NCBI RefSeq assembly: GCF_963975415.1
Contig: NZ_CAXBGN010000005.1
Coordinates: 310,001 to 374,000 of the forward strand
Direction: 5' to 3'
From: Kriegella sp963975415
GTDB taxonomy: Bacteria > Bacteroidota > Bacteroidia > Flavobacteriales > Flavobacteriaceae
DNA: 64,000 nt
Shown: positions 34,696-44,079 of the stretch, piece after piece
Layout: each line of letters starts with the position of its first letter
Position numbering within the stretch: position 1 is the first letter of the stretch
Notes under the pieces: model-generated
Seen by the model: the letters and a program-made list of their open reading frames with translations, nothing else
The model's database searches: none
What the model was told of the DNA's origin: nothing
Made by a program: the position numbers and the translations under genes

Positions 34696-35386
34696 TTTCT
34701 AGCATCAAACGATAATTGTTTTATTGATTAAAAACCCTAGTAGACATACTGGGGTTTTTTATGCTTTACTTCCACGGCACCACATACAAATATGTGGTAT
34801 ATCGGTCCATTTAAGTTTGATGGTAAAGAGTATGCACAACTGCGTGAATGATAAATCAAGGAAAGGTATTTTTTTGACGGAAGGTAAACTTGATATAGGT
34901 CAACTAGATGCATAATACACCGTGAGAAAGTGTATTGCGAATTAAATGAAAACCGATGGTATTTTATTTTTTAATATAAGGCCTTAGCGACACCGATAAA
35001 GTATATGCCGCAATATAAATAAGTAAGATAGTTAAATAATTGTCCATGCCTTTAAAACTTTTGAAGTATATAATAATATACGTGTAAACGACAGACTATA
35101 GATGTCGAATAAAATATATTTGACAAAAAACCGTGTTAAAATTTGTGAAATGTGGGATTTGGAGTTGATTTATAAGATTTACGCTAAAAGGAGACGGTTC
35201 AAGAATCAATAGTAATGGCTGTAGTATTTGTGTCGCTCAACCCATGGGTTGTTGTTCTTGGGGCAGGTTTTAGTCAGAAGCCGCGGTGTGTGATACTTTT
35301 ATTTTTAATGGAATGGGCTGTGACATGTCTAAAAATAAGCCTCACATTCCTTATATTTAGATTCCATTTCATTAAAACAATTGAGT
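34696..35386. other. 0.7-kb gap between nrdA and trpB2
   Basis: Holds the nrdA terminator (34731-34760) and a small perfect hairpin ACCACATA-CAAA-TATGTGGT (34779-34798). A coding-like fragment spans about 34791-34914 (MWYIGPFKFDGKEYAQLRE, then KGIFLTEGKLDIGQLDA in another frame) and may be gene debris. The rest shows nothing recognisable. Confidence 0.4.
34731..34760 (+). terminator. Intrinsic terminator of nrdA
   Basis: AAAACCCTAG (34731-34740) pairs with CTGGGGTTTT (34749-34758) with one wobble pair and an 8-base loop, then T residues. It lies 36 bases after the nrdA stop. Confidence 0.8.
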
Positions 35387-36757
35387 ATGAAGCAACGTAA
35401 ATTTACACTTGAGGAACATGAAATTCCTGAAAACTGGTATAACATTGTAGCTGATATGCCCAACAAGCCCTTGCCGCCGTTGCATCCGGGTACTTTAGAA
35501 CCATTGGGCCCCGAGGCACTTGAACCCTTGTTTCCAAAGGCATTGATAGCGCAAGAAATGAGTACCGACAAATATATATCCATTCCTGAGGAAGTTCGGG
35601 ATATCTATTCGTTATGGCGACCAACACCCTTGTATCGTGCTCACGGGCTAGAAAAGGCATTGGACACTCCTGCCAAGATTTATTACAAATATGAGGGGGT
35701 AAGCCCTTCGGGCTCACATAAGCCCAATACCGCTGTTCCACAAGCATATTATAGTAAGATGGAAGGTGTGAAACGGATTACTACGGAGACTGGTGCTGGG
35801 CAATGGGGTAGTGCGCTTAGTTTCGCCTGTCAACACTTTGGTCTCGAGTGTGATGTTTATATGGTAAAACTTTCTTATCACCATAAACCTTATAGAAAAT
35901 CGATGATGAATGCTTGGGGAGCTAATGTTTATGCTTCCCCGACTAATATGACCGAGGCCGGTAGAAAGATATTGGCGCAAAATCTAGAGAGTCCTGGTTC
36001 TTTGGGAATTGCTATTTCCGAAGCTGTTGAAATGGCCGCCCAGCGCGAGGATACAAAATATGCTTTGGGCAGTGTGCTGAACCATGTGAAACTGCACCAA
36101 ACGATTATTGGGCAAGAAGCTATTAAGCAAATGGAAAAGGCAGGTGACATGCCCGACATAGTTATTGCTCCTTTTGGAGGGGGATCGAATTTTGCGGGAC
36201 TGGCATTTCCGTTTTTGCGATTGAATTTTGAAGAGGGTCGAAATATACGCTGTATTGCCAGTGAGCCTACCTCTTGCCCCAAATTGACACGCGGTGTATT
36301 TCGTTATGATTTTGGGGATACTGGTGGTATGACGCCCTTATTGCCAATGTACACCCTAGGGCATGATTTTGTTCCTGCACCAATACATGCAGGCGGATTG
36401 CGCTACCATGGGGCTGGGGTCATCGTTAGCCAATTGTTGAAGGATAATTTGATAGAAGCCGTTGCCCACAATAATTTAGAAGTTTTTGAGGCCGGTGTAC
36501 TCTTTGCTAAGACTGAAGGCATTATTCCTGCTCCCGAAGCTACCCACGGTATTGCAACAGTGATCGCAGAAGCAGAAAAATGTAAAAAAGAAGGAAAGAG
36601 CAAAACTATTTTGTTCAATCTATGTGGCCATGGAAATTTTGATATGAAGGCCTATGACGATTATTTTGATGGTAAAATTGTTAAGCATGAACTTTCACAG
36701 GAAGAAATCAATGCCTCTATTGCAAAATTGAATACGCCGGAGATACCATCGGATTAG
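35387..36757 (+). CDS. trpB2: TrpB2-type tryptophan synthase beta chain
   Basis: PLP-dependent beta-replacement enzyme of the TrpB2 (TrpEb_2) class, converting indole and serine to tryptophan. The PLP lysine lies in SPSGSHKPNTA and the phosphate-binding glycine loop is PFGGGSNFAG. The N-terminal extension with PLPPLHPGTLEPLGPEAL and the length of 456 aa separate it from TrpB1 (about 400 aa). No trpA or other trp gene is near, so it may act alone in indole salvage. The ATG at 35387 is preferred over the TTG at 35381. A perfect bidirectional terminator follows. Confidence 0.93.
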   Translation: MKQRKFTLEEHEIPENWYNIVADMPNKPLPPLHPGTLEPLGPEALEPLFPKALIAQEMSTDKYISIPEEVRDIYSLWRPTPLYRAHGLEKALDTPAKIYYKYEGVSPSGSHKPNTAVPQAYYSKMEGVKRITTETGAGQWGSALSFACQHFGLECDVYMVKLSYHHKPYRKSMMNAWGANVYASPTNMTEAGRKILAQNLESPGSLGIAISEAVEMAAQREDTKYALGSVLNHVKLHQTIIGQEAIKQMEKAGDMPDIVIAPFGGGSNFAGLAFPFLRLNFEEGRNIRCIASEPTSCPKLTRGVFRYDFGDTGGMTPLLPMYTLGHDFVPAPIHAGGLRYHGAGVIVSQLLKDNLIEAVAHNNLEVFEAGVLFAKTEGIIPAPEATHGIATVIAEAEKCKKEGKSKTILFNLCGHGNFDMKAYDDYFDGKIVKHELSQEEINASIAKLNTPEIPSD

Positions 36758-36800
36758 GGATTTGAAGGATATATTTTGAATTTCTGAAGATTTCGGTTAA

Positions 36801-36829
36801 AAAAACAGCTACTTTAAGTAGCTGTTTTT
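36801..36829. terminator. Bidirectional terminator between trpB2 and the isomerase gene
   Basis: AAAAACAGCTACT (36801-36813) and AGTAGCTGTTTTT (36817-36829) are perfect 13-base arms with A-runs on one side and T-runs on the other, so it can work for both convergent genes. Confidence 0.85.
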
Positions 36830-36855
36830 CAATCGTATTAAGCTTATTAATATGT

Positions 36856-37776
36856 TTACATAAATGCATCTTCATGCTTATAGGCATCAATGACTGCTTG
36901 CTCGCCGGCCTTGCCTCCTTTTGAATTACCATGTTCCATGCCTAAGACACCATCAAAACCTTTTTCGTGAATCCATTTAAAAACATTCTTATAGTTGATC
37001 TCTCCGGTAGTGGGTTCTTTACGCCCTGGATTATCGCCGATTTGAATGTATGCTACTTCATCCCAGGTGAGTCCCATATTGTGAATGAGATGCCCTTCGG
37101 TTTTTTGCATGTGATAGATATCGAACAATATTTTGCATGATGGGCTATCAACACCTTTACATATCATGTAAGTCTGATCTGAATTCTGCAGATACAAATC
37201 GGGAGAATCTGATAACGGCTCAAGTACCATTACCAACCCATGTGGCTCCAAAATCTCGGCACCTCTTTTCAATGCCTCGATGACATTACCGTCCTGAACG
37301 CCAATCGGTAGCTTTCTTTCGAATCCACCAGGCACAACGGTCATCCATTTGGCGTTGACGCGTTTAGCGACTTCGACCGCTCTTTTACATCCATCCAAAA
37401 ATATATCGATATATTCTTGTTTGCCAGCTGCCAGGGTATTTGCCATATTGCCCCCTTTGTCGATTACGAATACACCCATGGTCATGCCTCGCTTTGCCAA
37501 GGTTTCACCCATTTTGGTCTGCAAAGCGACGTCGCGCTTCATCATGCCGTTATCTTCAAAGGCTGTAAAACCTTGGTCGGCCATGAAATTTATCTGGTCA
37601 ATGGGGTCATCCCCGGCAAGATTCTTGAACATGCCCAAATGAGGGGCATATTTTAAATTGAATTGATGTTTTTGTGCATTGATGCTTACAGGGCTAGATG
37701 CAGCCAAGCTTATTCCTCCGAGGGAAAGTGCACCCCCGGTAATGGCTGTTTTTTGTATAAAATTTCTTCTCTTCAA
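36856..37776 (-). CDS. Exported TIM-barrel isomerase (hydroxypyruvate-isomerase-like)
   Basis: AP endonuclease-2/xylose-isomerase-like TIM barrel, 306 aa. The N-terminus KRRNFIQKTAITGGALSLGGISLA is a twin-arginine signal, implying export of the folded, metal-loaded enzyme. Metal and substrate residues are seen in VMVLEPLSDS, CKILFDIYHMQ, YIQIGDNPGR and VLGMEHG, as in hydroxypyruvate isomerase-like proteins. It is the last gene of the leftward unit GMC oxidoreductase-subunit 3-isomerase, with 14 bases to the preceding gene. Probably isomerises or epimerises the oxidised sugar; substrate unknown. Confidence 0.87.
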   Translation of the reverse strand: MKRRNFIQKTAITGGALSLGGISLAASSPVSINAQKHQFNLKYAPHLGMFKNLAGDDPIDQINFMADQGFTAFEDNGMMKRDVALQTKMGETLAKRGMTMGVFVIDKGGNMANTLAAGKQEYIDIFLDGCKRAVEVAKRVNAKWMTVVPGGFERKLPIGVQDGNVIEALKRGAEILEPHGLVMVLEPLSDSPDLYLQNSDQTYMICKGVDSPSCKILFDIYHMQKTEGHLIHNMGLTWDEVAYIQIGDNPGRKEPTTGEINYKNVFKWIHEKGFDGVLGMEHGNSKGGKAGEQAVIDAYKHEDAFM

Positions 37777-37790
37777 AATTGTTTATTTAG

Positions 37791-38438
37791 TTATAGCGAC
37801 CAAGCTTTACCTTCGGTCAGTTCATTTAAATCGGTACACCCTATGTATTCTCCAGGAATTGGCAAATAGGCCATTAAATTTTCGCCCACGTATTCTGAAG
37901 TTTTGTATCCCATAATGGTCAACCCTCTTAAGTTATTGGCAAATGCAAAACGCGATATCCCTTCATCCAAGGTTGCGGGTTCACCATTGGCTACTGCCTT
38001 TTGGTACGCATTGATTAGTTTAAAATATTTTGCTTCATCTTCTTTGGTCACCCTTAATGAGCTGGCCAACACCGGCTCTAGGTCTTCCGTTGAAAGATCT
38101 GCTATTTTTTCCTTGCCTGCGTCTTTTTGTGCCTTGCTTAAAAAGTTGCCCATCGACATTTTAACAAAGTCTTGCTGCTCTTTATCCATAACCTGGTCTG
38201 CAAATCGATCTATAAATAGATTTACTTGGACTTCGGAAGCGGATGGGGTGTCGGTCTTGGGTAATATAATGTCAACTAACTTAGTCAGGGCGGCTCCTTC
38301 GTCTTTAGAAAAGAAATCCGGGGTCCATTCGAGAACAGTTTCACTTTTGCAGCTCTGAACTATGCTGATCAAGGTAGGGGTGGCGACCGTGTATCCGAGC
38401 GCCAAACCCATATTTTTGAGTGCTTTTCTTCTATCCAT
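37791..38438 (-). CDS. Gluconate 2-dehydrogenase subunit 3-family protein (Tat lipoprotein)
   Basis: Small (gamma) subunit of GMC-type membrane dehydrogenases, 215 aa. The N-terminus MDRRKALKNMGLALGYTV has a twin-arginine motif, followed by the lipobox-like ISIVQSC; this suggests Tat export and lipid anchoring. The family region FFSKDEGAALTKLVDIILPKTDTPSASEVQV follows. Such subunits carry the signal for the signal-less flavoprotein partner. The start is the ATG at 38438, whose A overlaps the last base of the GMC stop codon (TAATG), so the two are translationally coupled. The longer open frame to 38525 lies inside the GMC gene and is not used. Confidence 0.9.
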   Translation of the reverse strand: MDRRKALKNMGLALGYTVATPTLISIVQSCKSETVLEWTPDFFSKDEGAALTKLVDIILPKTDTPSASEVQVNLFIDRFADQVMDKEQQDFVKMSMGNFLSKAQKDAGKEKIADLSTEDLEPVLASSLRVTKEDEAKYFKLINAYQKAVANGEPATLDEGISRFAFANNLRGLTIMGYKTSEYVGENLMAYLPIPGEYIGCTDLNELTEGKAWSL

Positions 38439-40150
38439 TATATATTTCCTTTTTTTAGTTCTTTGACCGCATGGTCGGCGGCCCTGGCCGTAAATGCCAT
38501 ATAGGTCAATGAAGGGTTCACACAACTGGCAGAGGTCATAAATGCTCCGTCAGTGACATAAACATTTGGTACGTCGTGCAGTTGGTTGTTTCCATTCAGC
38601 ACAGAGGTTTTTCTGCTGCGTCCCATTCTAGCGGTACCCATTTCGTGAATGCCAAGACCCAAACCGGTAGGTCCATCATGTCCTTTGACATCGCGCAAGC
38701 CTGCTTTTTCGAGCATTTCTACTGCAGATTCCTGCATATCTTTACGCATGCTGAATTCGTTTTCCTGTAAATCGGCATCAAAGGTGACCGTGGGTAACCC
38801 CCAGCCATCTAGTTTATCGTAATCCAAGGTCATTCGGTTATCTTCATAAGGGAGCACTTCGCCAAAACCACCAATGCCCATTCTCCAACCTCCTGGCTTA
38901 AGTATGCTCTCTTTGAGGTCTTTTCCGTAAGAGAGTTCTGCAACCGTTTCTTCCCAATTGCCTCGGCTGGCTCCGCCTTGATATCCAAACCCACGTTTGT
39001 AGTCCTTTCTATCTGAAGCGCCTCCTAAATTCCTAAATCTGGGAATATATACGCCATTAGGTCTTCTCCCTTTGTAATATTTGTCTTCGAAGCCATCGAA
39101 TTTCCCTGATGCCCCCACACCAAGGTGGTGGTCCATAATATTTCGGCCCAACTGATCGGAGTCGTTGCCCATACCGTTGGGAAAACGATCGGATTTTGAT
39201 TGCATTAAAATGGAAGTCGATGCAATGGCCGATGCGCAAAGAAAAATAACTTTCGCCTTGAATTCATGGGTTTCCTTTGTGACACGATCGATAACTTTTA
39301 CACCCGTAGCTCTTTTGGTGTCGGGATCGTACATTACTTCATGAACAATGGAGTCGGGCCGCAAGGTCATATTTCCTGTTGCTTCTGCTGCCGGTAGGGT
39401 CGATGATAAGCTGCTGAAATAACCTCCAAAAGGACATCCCCTGATACACCTGTTCCTGAATTGACATTTGGTGCGTCCGTCGAATTCTTTGCTGCCCGTA
39501 ATGTGTGCTACCCTACCGATGGTGACGGCACGATCGTCAAAGCCTTCCATTACTTTGTTCTTGAAATGGTCTTCGACGCAATTCATTTCCATAGGCGGCA
39601 AAAAATTACTATCAGGTAATTGGGGCAAGTTAAGCGCTTCACCGCTAACGCCAATGTAATCTTCTACTTTTGCGTACCACGGTGCAATATCTTTATACCG
39701 AACGGGCCAATCTACCCCAATACCGTCTTTTTGGTTGGCGGTAAAATCAATATCGCTCCAGCGATAACTCTGGCGTCCCCATTGCAGCGAACGACCACCT
39801 ACGTGGTAACCACGCATCCAATCGAAACGCCTAATTTCGTTGTATGGGTGTTCCAAGTCGTTTACGAACCACATTTTACTCGCAGCGTTCGTAGTGTAAC
39901 CTGTTCTATTCTGTTTCTTCTGTTTTGCGATATCTTCTTGGGTGGGTTTCCCGGCATTGGGGAAATCCCAGGGATCCATATTGGCCGTTTCATAGTCTTC
40001 GATGTGTTTGACCATTCTGCCGCGTTCAAGTACCAAAGTTTTCAATCCTTTTTCACAGAGCTCTTTAGCGGCCCAGCCTCCACTGATGCCCGTTCCAACG
40101 ACAATTGCGTCATAGGAACCTTGCTCTTGGTTATAATAAAATTTACTCAT
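38438..40150 (-). CDS. GMC-family FAD oxidoreductase (sugar 3-dehydrogenase type), copy 1
   Basis: Catalytic flavoprotein, 570 aa. The FAD-binding Rossmann motif is VVGTGISGGWAAKE at residues 17-30. The GMC active-site His region is GIHEMGTARMG and the C-terminal NPSLTYMAFTARAADHA ends the fold. A Cys cluster C-x5-C-x3-C (KCQFRNRCIRGCPFGG) resembles the segment holding the 3Fe-4S cluster in bacterial FAD-glucose dehydrogenases. No signal peptide, consistent with co-export with the Tat-tagged subunit 3 encoded next. Likely oxidises the C3 hydroxyl of a sugar or glycoside. First gene of its operon, divergent from the isomerase at 40288. Confidence 0.92.
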   Translation of the reverse strand: MSKFYYNQEQGSYDAIVVGTGISGGWAAKELCEKGLKTLVLERGRMVKHIEDYETANMDPWDFPNAGKPTQEDIAKQKKQNRTGYTTNAASKMWFVNDLEHPYNEIRRFDWMRGYHVGGRSLQWGRQSYRWSDIDFTANQKDGIGVDWPVRYKDIAPWYAKVEDYIGVSGEALNLPQLPDSNFLPPMEMNCVEDHFKNKVMEGFDDRAVTIGRVAHITGSKEFDGRTKCQFRNRCIRGCPFGGYFSSLSSTLPAAEATGNMTLRPDSIVHEVMYDPDTKRATGVKVIDRVTKETHEFKAKVIFLCASAIASTSILMQSKSDRFPNGMGNDSDQLGRNIMDHHLGVGASGKFDGFEDKYYKGRRPNGVYIPRFRNLGGASDRKDYKRGFGYQGGASRGNWEETVAELSYGKDLKESILKPGGWRMGIGGFGEVLPYEDNRMTLDYDKLDGWGLPTVTFDADLQENEFSMRKDMQESAVEMLEKAGLRDVKGHDGPTGLGLGIHEMGTARMGRSRKTSVLNGNNQLHDVPNVYVTDGAFMTSASCVNPSLTYMAFTARAADHAVKELKKGNI

Positions 40151-40207
40151 TTGTAATATTGTTTATTCGCTAAATTTATTAAATATAAAATTAATTCTTT
40201 ACATTTA

Positions 40208-40246
40208 AACGCCCTATTTTCTTAGGAAGTCACGCCTATGGGCGTT
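40208..40246. promoter_or_regulatory. Inverted repeat in the divergent GMC-1/isomerase promoter region
   Basis: AACGCCC (40208-40214) and GGGCGTT (40240-40246) flank 25 bases in the 137-base divergent intergenic region. A shared operator for both directions is plausible. Confidence 0.4.
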
Positions 40247-40287
40247 AAAAATCTATTTAATTTAAATTCAATCAACTAATACGTAAA

Positions 40288-41295
40288 ATGAAGAGAAGAA
40301 ATTTTATCCGAAATAGTTCACGTGCAGGTATAGCAGTTTCCCTTTTGGGTGTATATGCCTGCAAAGAAGCAAAAAAAGAGAATGCAAAAGAGCAGACAGG
40401 AGAGGGTCTCGATACTCAATCTAACATGGAAGATGCATCACCGTTTTTTGAACTCTCTTTGGCGCAATGGTCTATACATAAGATGATTAAAAACGATGGG
40501 GTAGACCCCTACACTTTTGCTGAAAAGGCAAAAAAATGGGGTTTTACAGGTTTGGAATATGTAAGTCAATTATATAACCCTGAACTATCAGATGCGGGGT
40601 ATTCGGAGGAAGCGATGGCTGCTTTTGTCGAAAAATCCAATGCAGAGGCTAAAAAACATGGTTTAAAGAACGTGCTTATTATGATCGATGGCCAAGGTAA
40701 TTTGGCGGTCGACGATGCACAGGAAAGAAAGGAGGCCATTGAAAAACATCATAAATGGGTCGACGCCGCCGCTGCTATGGGATGTCATTCTATTCGAGTT
40801 AATCTGGCGGGAACCAACGATCCAGTCAAGTGGAAAAATAATTCAGTAGCATCGCTTAAGGAACTAGGTGCCTACGCCAAGGGTAAAAATATCAATATTA
40901 TCGTGGAAAATCATGGTGGACTCTCCTCCAACGGAGCTATGTTGGCAGACGTAATGGCTACCGCGAATATGGATAATTGCGGCACTTTACCAGATTTCGG
41001 AAACTTCTGTATTAAAAGAAAGAAAGGTAGTTACGAATGCGAAGAGCAATATGATTTTTACAAGGGTGTCGAAGAATTGATGCCTTATGCAAAAGGGGTA
41101 AGTGCCAAATCACATGACTTCGATGCTTCGGGAGATGAAACTGAAATTGATTATGTTAAAATGCTTCAAATTGTAAAAGAAGCTGGTTATACCGGCTTTG
41201 TAGGTGTTGAGTATGAAGGAAGCGAGTTAGGTGAAGAGGCCGGTATCTTGGCTACAAAGGACTTACTTCTCAAAGCGGCCAAAGAATTAAGCTGA
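40288..41295 (+). CDS. Tat-exported lipoprotein sugar isomerase/epimerase (TIM barrel)
   Basis: Sugar phosphate isomerase/epimerase-like TIM barrel of 335 aa. The N-terminus MKRRNFIRNSSRAGIAVSLL has a twin-arginine motif, followed by GVYAC as lipobox, so it is probably a periplasm-facing lipoprotein. Metal-ligand segments of the family are visible in NIIVENHGGLSSNG, CGTLPDFGNF, GVSAKSHDFD and GFVGVEYEGS. It diverges from the GMC-1 operon and belongs to the same oxidative sugar island. Substrate unknown, presumably a keto-sugar released by the GMC/DUF1080 steps. Confidence 0.86.
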   Translation: MKRRNFIRNSSRAGIAVSLLGVYACKEAKKENAKEQTGEGLDTQSNMEDASPFFELSLAQWSIHKMIKNDGVDPYTFAEKAKKWGFTGLEYVSQLYNPELSDAGYSEEAMAAFVEKSNAEAKKHGLKNVLIMIDGQGNLAVDDAQERKEAIEKHHKWVDAAAAMGCHSIRVNLAGTNDPVKWKNNSVASLKELGAYAKGKNINIIVENHGGLSSNGAMLADVMATANMDNCGTLPDFGNFCIKRKKGSYECEEQYDFYKGVEELMPYAKGVSAKSHDFDASGDETEIDYVKMLQIVKEAGYTGFVGVEYEGSELGEEAGILATKDLLLKAAKELS

Positions 41296-41553
41296 TTTTG
41301 TTTTAGTAATAAATTTGACTCAGGAAGGCATTTTTCGACGAACTCTTTGATTACTATATGTAATAAAGAATCATTGACGAATGTTTAAAAATCGATGAGA
41401 ATTCAAAAGGTATGTCGTTCACAAATACGATGGGCGACATACTTTCTCATGTTATTGACCGTGCTATATGCCGTAGGAATCAATTGTATATAGGTACTCA
41501 GGCCCTTGGCCCTTTCTTTTAATTATTTTTACGAACAATAAATACGATAGAGG
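41296..41553. other. Intergenic gap with hairpin
   Basis: 258 bases without a gene. GTATGTCG (41410-41417) pairs with CGACATAC (41435-41442) and could end the isomerase transcript, although no T-run follows. Nothing else recognised. Confidence 0.35.
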
Positions 41554-42783
41554 ATGAATACAAAGGTACGGACGCAATTGTCGGTGATGATGTTCCTGGA
41601 ATTTTTTATATGGGGCAGTTGGTTCGTTACTATGGGAACTTTTCTGGGCAACAATATAGGGGCTAGTTCTGGACAAACAGCGATGGCCTTTTCTACTCAA
41701 TCCTGGGGAGCAATTTTGGCCCCCTTTATTATAGGGCTTATTGCGGATCGTTATTTTAATGCGGAACGAATTTTAGGAATATTACATTTACTAGGTGCTG
41801 TCTTACTCTATTTAATGTACTGTAGCACAAGTTTTGATGGTTTTTATCCGTATGTTTTGGGCTATATGATTTTATTTATGCCAACACTGGCATTGGTAAA
41901 TTCCGTTTCTTTCAATCAAATGAAAGATCCGGCAAAAGAGTTTTCGTTCGTTAGGGTTTTTGGTACCTTGGGCTGGATCGTTGCCGGATTGATTATTAGT
42001 TATGCTTTTCATTGGGATTCGCCGTCGGGAATTTCTGAAGGAATGCTGAAGAACACCTATTTAATGGCGGCCATTTCATCGGCAATTCTAGGTGCTTTCT
42101 GTTTTACATTGCCAAAGAATCCGCCGAAAGCTGATATTTCAAAAAAAGTATCCTTCTCGCAAATGTTGGGTTTAGATGCCCTAAAATTATTGGGTGATAA
42201 GAACTTTCTTATCTTTTTTCTTTCCTCTATTCTAATTTGTATTCCATTGGCTTTTTATTACCAGAATGCAAATCCTTTCTTGGTAGAGGTCGGACTAAAA
42301 AACCCAACGGGAATGATGACAATTGGCCAGATTTCCGAAATTCTATTTATGCTCTTATTGCCATACTTCTTTAAAAAGTTCGGCTTTAAGAATACCATCT
42401 TGATTGCTATGTTGGCTTGGACCCTGCGATATCTACTCTTTGCCTATGGCAACGCCGGCGAGCTCACCTTTCTGTTGATTTTAGGAATAGGATTACACGG
42501 TATTTGTTATGATTTTTTCTTTGTTTCCGGTCAAATCTATACCGACTCGAAAGCAGGGGAAACGTACAAGAGTGCCGCTCAAGGTCTTATTACGCTCGCA
42601 ACATATGGTATAGGTATGTTGATTGGTTTCTGGGTTGCCGGAAGAATCACCGATATGTATTTGAATACCGATGGTTCCCATGGTTGGGACACCATTTGGA
42701 TTTATCCTGCAGGATTTGCATTTTTGGTTTTTCTACTCTTTGCGGTTTTATTCAAAAACGAGAAAATTGCCTATAAATCTTAG
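41554..42783 (+). CDS. NupG-like MFS transporter
   Basis: A twelve-helix permease of the nucleoside:H+ symporter (NupG/XapB) branch of the major facilitator superfamily, 409 aa. The family start QLSVMMFLEFFIWGSWFVTMGTFL, the loop GLIADRYFNAERILGILH and VRVFGTLGWIVAGL are diagnostic. In Bacteroidota these transporters often sit in sugar-oxidation clusters, suggesting import of keto-sugars or disaccharide breakdown products and not nucleosides. Followed after 64 bases by the Gfo/Idh/MocA gene, with which it probably forms an operon. Confidence 0.9.
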   Translation: MNTKVRTQLSVMMFLEFFIWGSWFVTMGTFLGNNIGASSGQTAMAFSTQSWGAILAPFIIGLIADRYFNAERILGILHLLGAVLLYLMYCSTSFDGFYPYVLGYMILFMPTLALVNSVSFNQMKDPAKEFSFVRVFGTLGWIVAGLIISYAFHWDSPSGISEGMLKNTYLMAAISSAILGAFCFTLPKNPPKADISKKVSFSQMLGLDALKLLGDKNFLIFFLSSILICIPLAFYYQNANPFLVEVGLKNPTGMMTIGQISEILFMLLLPYFFKKFGFKNTILIAMLAWTLRYLLFAYGNAGELTFLLILGIGLHGICYDFFFVSGQIYTDSKAGETYKSAAQGLITLATYGIGMLIGFWVAGRITDMYLNTDGSHGWDTIWIYPAGFAFLVFLLFAVLFKNEKIAYKS

Positions 42784-42847
42784 AAAATTTTATAAATTGA
42801 CAACCTTAAAATATAAATCGATCTTTAAAGAATAAATTAAATAGGAT

Positions 42848-43984
42848 ATGCCAAAAAAAATTAGATTAGGAATATTAGGCGGTGGTGGTGACTCCCTCAT
42901 AGGGGTGCTTCATCGAGTAGCTTCACACATCAACGACAACTATCAAATTACGGGTGCGGTGTTTAATCCCGATTTTAAGGAGAACATCGGATTTGCTGAG
43001 GAAATCGATGTGCCGACCAATAGAATCTATAAAGACTTCGATACTTTTATTGAGGAAGAAATGAAGCTTCCGGAGGAAGAAAGAATTCAGGTCTGTTCTG
43101 TGCTAACTCCCAATTTTTTGCATTTTCCAATGGCCAAAAAATTGTTGGACAATGGGTTTCATGTCATTTGCGAAAAGCCTATGACCACCTCTTTGGAAGA
43201 GGCTAAAATTCTTCAAGAGGCTCATCAAAAGGCCGGAACTATATTTGCGCTTACCCATACCTATACGGGCTATCCCATGGTGCGTCAAATGCGTGAAATG
43301 ATTAAAGCGGGAGCCTTGGGGAAAATTCATAAAATTGATGCACGGTATTATCAAGGATGGATCAATCCTATTATTCACGATAAGGCACAGCGCTCCACGG
43401 TTTGGCGTTTAGACCCCAAAAAGGCTGGTATTAGCTCATGCATGGGCGATATCGGGGTGCATGCTTTTAATCTTGTTGAATATACTACCGGACTTGAAGT
43501 AGAATCATTGTTATGCGATTTCAATTACTTGTATGAAGACAACCAAATGGATGTCGACGGCACTGTACTTATTCGTATGAGCGATTATGTAAAAGGAGTT
43601 ATTCGCGGAAGCCAAGTTGCCACCGGCGAAGAAAATGGCCTGGCCATCTCGATTTATGGGGAAAAGGCGGCCTTCCGTTGGGAGCAGGAACGCCCTAATT
43701 TTCTTTATAAAATGAGCGATACCGAACCAACACAAATTTATAAGCCAGGACATGCCTATAACAGTGAACTTTCATTGGATGGCACCAAATTGCCGGCAGG
43801 CCACCCAGAAGGAATTTTCGATTCTATGGCCAATATTTATTTGGGAGTTGCCAAAGCCATACGGGGTGAAGCCTATAACGATGGCGAATACCCTACCATG
43901 CATGATGGCGTTCGAGGTATGAACTTTATCGAAGCCACGGTAGCATCACATAAAGGCGGTAATGTCTGGGTAGACATGGAATAG
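42848..43984 (+). CDS. Gfo/Idh/MocA-family oxidoreductase
   Basis: NAD(P)-dependent sugar oxidoreductase, 378 aa. The N-terminal Rossmann motif is IRLGILGGGGDSLIGVLHRVA, the conserved EKP is in HVICEKPMTTSLEEA, and the C-terminal alpha/beta domain has GDIGVHAFNLVEYTTGLEV. No signal peptide, so cytoplasmic. In this island it would reduce a 3-keto sugar back to the free sugar or shift the keto group. Closed by a strong terminator at 44005. Substrate is inferred from the neighbours. Confidence 0.92.
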   Translation: MPKKIRLGILGGGGDSLIGVLHRVASHINDNYQITGAVFNPDFKENIGFAEEIDVPTNRIYKDFDTFIEEEMKLPEEERIQVCSVLTPNFLHFPMAKKLLDNGFHVICEKPMTTSLEEAKILQEAHQKAGTIFALTHTYTGYPMVRQMREMIKAGALGKIHKIDARYYQGWINPIIHDKAQRSTVWRLDPKKAGISSCMGDIGVHAFNLVEYTTGLEVESLLCDFNYLYEDNQMDVDGTVLIRMSDYVKGVIRGSQVATGEENGLAISIYGEKAAFRWEQERPNFLYKMSDTEPTQIYKPGHAYNSELSLDGTKLPAGHPEGIFDSMANIYLGVAKAIRGEAYNDGEYPTMHDGVRGMNFIEATVASHKGGNVWVDME

Positions 43985-44004
43985 TATTAAAAAAATAAAT
44001 AATG

Positions 44005-44041
44005 AAAAACCCGACAGTTTAAGAAGTTGTCGGGTTTTTTC
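44005..44041 (+). terminator. Intrinsic terminator after the Gfo/Idh/MocA gene
   Basis: AAAAACCCGACA (44005-44016) and TGTCGGGTTTTT (44028-44039) are perfect 12-base arms with an 11-base loop and a T-run. Confidence 0.88.
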
Positions 44042-44079
44042 TTATCTAAAAAGTGTGTCTTGAATATTTCGTAATGGCT

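Noticed and set aside
34724..34915. Open frame of 63 codons after nrdA
   Set aside because: Its first part is the terminator stem itself, so it cannot be a normal gene; only the later part may be debris.
35215..35400. Open frame of 61 codons before trpB2
   Set aside because: Overlaps the trpB2 start in another frame, has a random hydrophobic composition and no conserved motif.
38576..40156. Plus-strand frames, the longest of 178 codons, opposite the GMC-1 gene
   Set aside because: Antisense to a well-conserved GMC enzyme; composition (F/I/C-rich) is typical of antisense translation.
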